Shown: piece by piece, positions 5,707 to 7,039 of the stretch
Numbering within the stretch: the first letter of the stretch is position 1
How the letters are laid out: each line of letters begins with the position of its first letter
Origin: Lysobacterales bacterium
GTDB lineage: Bacteria > Pseudomonadota > Gammaproteobacteria > Xanthomonadales > SZUA-36
Direction: 5' to 3'
DNA: 7,039 nucleotides
Assembly: GCA_026196445.1 (NCBI GenBank)
Contig: JAPHTE010000167.1
Span: forward strand, 1-7,039
Translations under genes and position numbers: made by a program
The notes under the pieces: model-generated
The model's input: only the letters and a program-made list of their open reading frames with translations
The model's database searches: none
Told to the model about the DNA's origin: nothing

Positions 5707-5722
5707 AGCCTGAAGTCAGGCT
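5707..5722 (+). other. Hairpin in the perM leader
   Basis: AGCCTG (5707-5712) and CAGGCT (5717-5722) pair perfectly around AAGT, 22 nt upstream of the perM ATG. There is no T-run, so it is not a terminator. It would lie in the 5' untranslated region if the promoter at 5657-5684 is real, close enough to influence ribosome access. Confidence 0.4.
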
Positions 5723-5744
5723 GGTGCAATATGCGGATTGATAC

Positions 5745-6833
5745 ATGAATTTGCTTACCTCGTGGTTCAAGCGAACATTCGCCGACCCCCAGGTCGTGAT
5801 ACTCGGAATCGTGCTGGTCGTGGGTGTGGCGATCGTGGCCGGTCTGGGGCGCATGCTGGCACCGGTTTTCGCCGGTATCGTGATCGCCTACCTGCTCGAG
5901 GCAGCGGTGGTGCGTTTTCAGAAACTGGGGCTGCCCCGTCTCGCATCGGTGTCGCTTGTATTCCTGCTGTTTCTCGCCAGCCTGTTTTTGTTTCTGTTCG
6001 GCCTGGTGCCGAAATTGATCCGCCAGTTAACGCAACTGGTGCAACAGATCCCGAACTACATCACGCAGGGCACGGAGTTGTTGCAGCAACTGCCTGAACG
6101 TTACCCGAAAATGGTTACCGAAGAGCAGGTGCAGAACCTGATCACCGGGGCAGGGAACGAATTGGCAACGACCGGCCAGCAATTCCTGACCTGGTCACTG
6201 GCTTCGGTTGGGAATATTGTCAGCTTGCTGGTTCTGCTGGTGCTGATCCCGGTGCTGGTATTTTTTATACTCAAGGACAAGGACCAGTTGATTAACTGGT
6301 TCAAGGGCTACCTGCCCGATGAACGTCACCTGGTGACATCCGTGTGGGCTGATGTCGAGGCACAAATTGCCAATTACGTACGTGGCAAAGCGGGTGAAAT
6401 CGTTATCGTTGGTGGCGTGAGCTACATCACCTTTGTAACGCTTGGCCTGCAGTATTCAGCGCTGTTGGCGACCATCGTCGGGTTCTCCGTACTGATACCG
6501 TACATCGGTGCTGCGGTGGTCACCGTGCCGATTGCCTTCGTGGCTTTTTTCCAATGGGGTTGGGGTTGGAGCTTTGGCCAGGTTTTAATCGCCTACGCCA
6601 TTATCCAGGCGCTGGACGGTAACGTGCTGGTACCGCTGCTGTTCTCCGAGGCCCTGAACCTGCACCCGGTGGCGATCATCGTCGCGATCCTCGTTTTCGG
6701 TGGCCTGTGGGGATTCTGGGGTGTGTTCTTCGCCATCCCGCTGGCGACCGTCGTACAGGCCGTGTTGAAAGCCTGGCCGCGGAACCCGGAAGAAGCAGAC
6801 ACGGCGGAAGAGAATTCAGAAGAAGCTGCCTGA
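5745..6833 (+). CDS. perM: PerM/YfgO, AI-2E-type inner-membrane transporter family
   Basis: Polytopic inner-membrane protein of the AI-2E exporter/PerM family. The family is named for a proposed quorum-signal exporter, but the substrate of PerM proteins is not established. It has 362 residues (E. coli PerM/YfgO 353). Hydrophobic segments lie at about 18-34, 37-55, 68-88, 155-176, 217-236, 238-268, 277-298 and 307-340, with a hydrophilic amphipathic region (about 89-150) after the third segment as in the family. The C-terminal signature LHPVAII...LVFGGLWGFWGVFFAIPLA (about 306-334) matches PerM closely. The tail 347-362 is very acidic. The start ATG 5745 has only a weak GGA upstream. In E. coli perM lies beside bepA; here it is separated from bepA by the glutaredoxin and FadL-like genes. 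Family call firm; the job is unknown. Confidence 0.93.
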   Translation: MNLLTSWFKRTFADPQVVILGIVLVVGVAIVAGLGRMLAPVFAGIVIAYLLEAAVVRFQKLGLPRLASVSLVFLLFLASLFLFLFGLVPKLIRQLTQLVQQIPNYITQGTELLQQLPERYPKMVTEEQVQNLITGAGNELATTGQQFLTWSLASVGNIVSLLVLLVLIPVLVFFILKDKDQLINWFKGYLPDERHLVTSVWADVEAQIANYVRGKAGEIVIVGGVSYITFVTLGLQYSALLATIVGFSVLIPYIGAAVVTVPIAFVAFFQWGWGWSFGQVLIAYAIIQALDGNVLVPLLFSEALNLHPVAIIVAILVFGGLWGFWGVFFAIPLATVVQAVLKAWPRNPEEADTAEENSEEAA

Positions 6834-6861
6834 TTCGCATCCCTGTTAGCTCTTACCTTTA

Positions 6862-6956
6862 TCCCACCGATCTATCGCCCGGAAGTTTGCCGGTGTGGGC
6901 TCTTGGCCCCGCAGCCCTACGAGCTACCCTCTCCTTCGAGCCGTCTTAACGGGGCC
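6862..6956. repeat. Nested imperfect inverted repeats after perM
   Basis: CCCACCG (6863-6869) can pair with CGGTGTGGG (6891-6899) with a 2-nt bulge, and GGCCCCG (6905-6911) pairs perfectly with CGGGGCC (6950-6956) across 38 nt. Neither is followed by a T-run. It has no coding frame of note. The stretch may be a decayed repeat or a non-canonical transcript end for perM. It abuts the palindromic element that follows. Confidence 0.35.
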
Positions 6957-7034
6957 GGCCTCACAGGGCGTCCTCGGCAATTGCTCCTGCATTGCTCTAC
7001 CTCCTGCATCCATGCAGTCGTGCCCTGGTCGGCC
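6953..7034. repeat. Second palindromic intergenic element
   Basis: Outer arms: GGCCGGC (6953-6959) against GTCGGCC (7028-7034), with one mismatch, then CAGGGC (6964-6969) against GCCCTG (7022-7027), perfect. Inside are a self-complementary CTGCAT-CC-ATGCAG (7004-7017) close to one arm and GCAATTGC (6977-6984). Read on the minus strand, the layout (outer stem, short gap, tight palindrome, purine-rich GAGG-containing stretch, outer stem) is like the element at 5500-5623, although the bases differ. It has no coding frame. The impression that such elements are dispersed in related genomes is from general familiarity and not tested here. Confidence 0.5.
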
Positions 7035-7039
7035 TGAAA

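Noticed and set aside
5738..6097. A 119-codon plus-strand frame overlapping perM
   Set aside because: Out-of-frame shadow of perM with an arginine/glycine-rich, low-information product.

Overview
The window looks like chromosomal DNA of a gammaproteobacterium. All six genes have their clearest counterparts there: phoB/phoR, the periplasmic protease-chaperone bepA, the membrane protein perM (yfgO), a small glutaredoxin and a FadL-like outer-membrane barrel. GC content is roughly mid-50s by eye, and intergenic stretches are AT-rich with palindromic repeats. The genus cannot be named from sequence alone.

Layout. The left half is on the minus strand and reads bepA (3468-1990), phoB (1867-1169), then phoR (from 1147, running off the left edge). 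phoB has its own promoter with a well-formed Pho box (1931-1948) next to a perfect TATAAT, so the sensor-regulator pair should be autoregulated by phosphate starvation. The right half is on the plus strand: a glutaredoxin (3649-3894) divergent from bepA, a FadL-like outer-membrane protein (4211-5401), and perM (5745-6833). No phage, transposase, CRISPR, tRNA or rRNA is visible.

The least ordinary parts are between the genes. (1) 3941-4009 can fold as a closed multi-branch RNA: an 8-bp closing helix around two back-to-back 6-bp hairpins, followed by a weak terminator-like hairpin and T-run at 4030-4059, upstream of the FadL-like gene. (2) 5500-5623 is a 124-bp imperfect palindrome with matched ends (TATCACGA/TCGTGATA), resembling a small non-coding mobile or dispersed repeat. 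(3) 6953-7034 is a second palindromic element of similar architecture but different sequence, after perM. (4) An 11-bp-period direct repeat lies over the putative promoter of the FadL-like gene.

How the genes may work together: BepA maintains outer-membrane protein assembly, and the FadL-like barrel is the type of protein that uses that machinery. PerM is an inner-membrane permease-like protein encoded near bepA in many gammaproteobacteria. PhoB/PhoR controls phosphate-starvation genes and is probably here as a neighbour rather than as part of one pathway. Nothing in the coding regions looks like a wholly new system. The candidate novelties are the structured RNA, the repeat elements and the divergent barrel protein.
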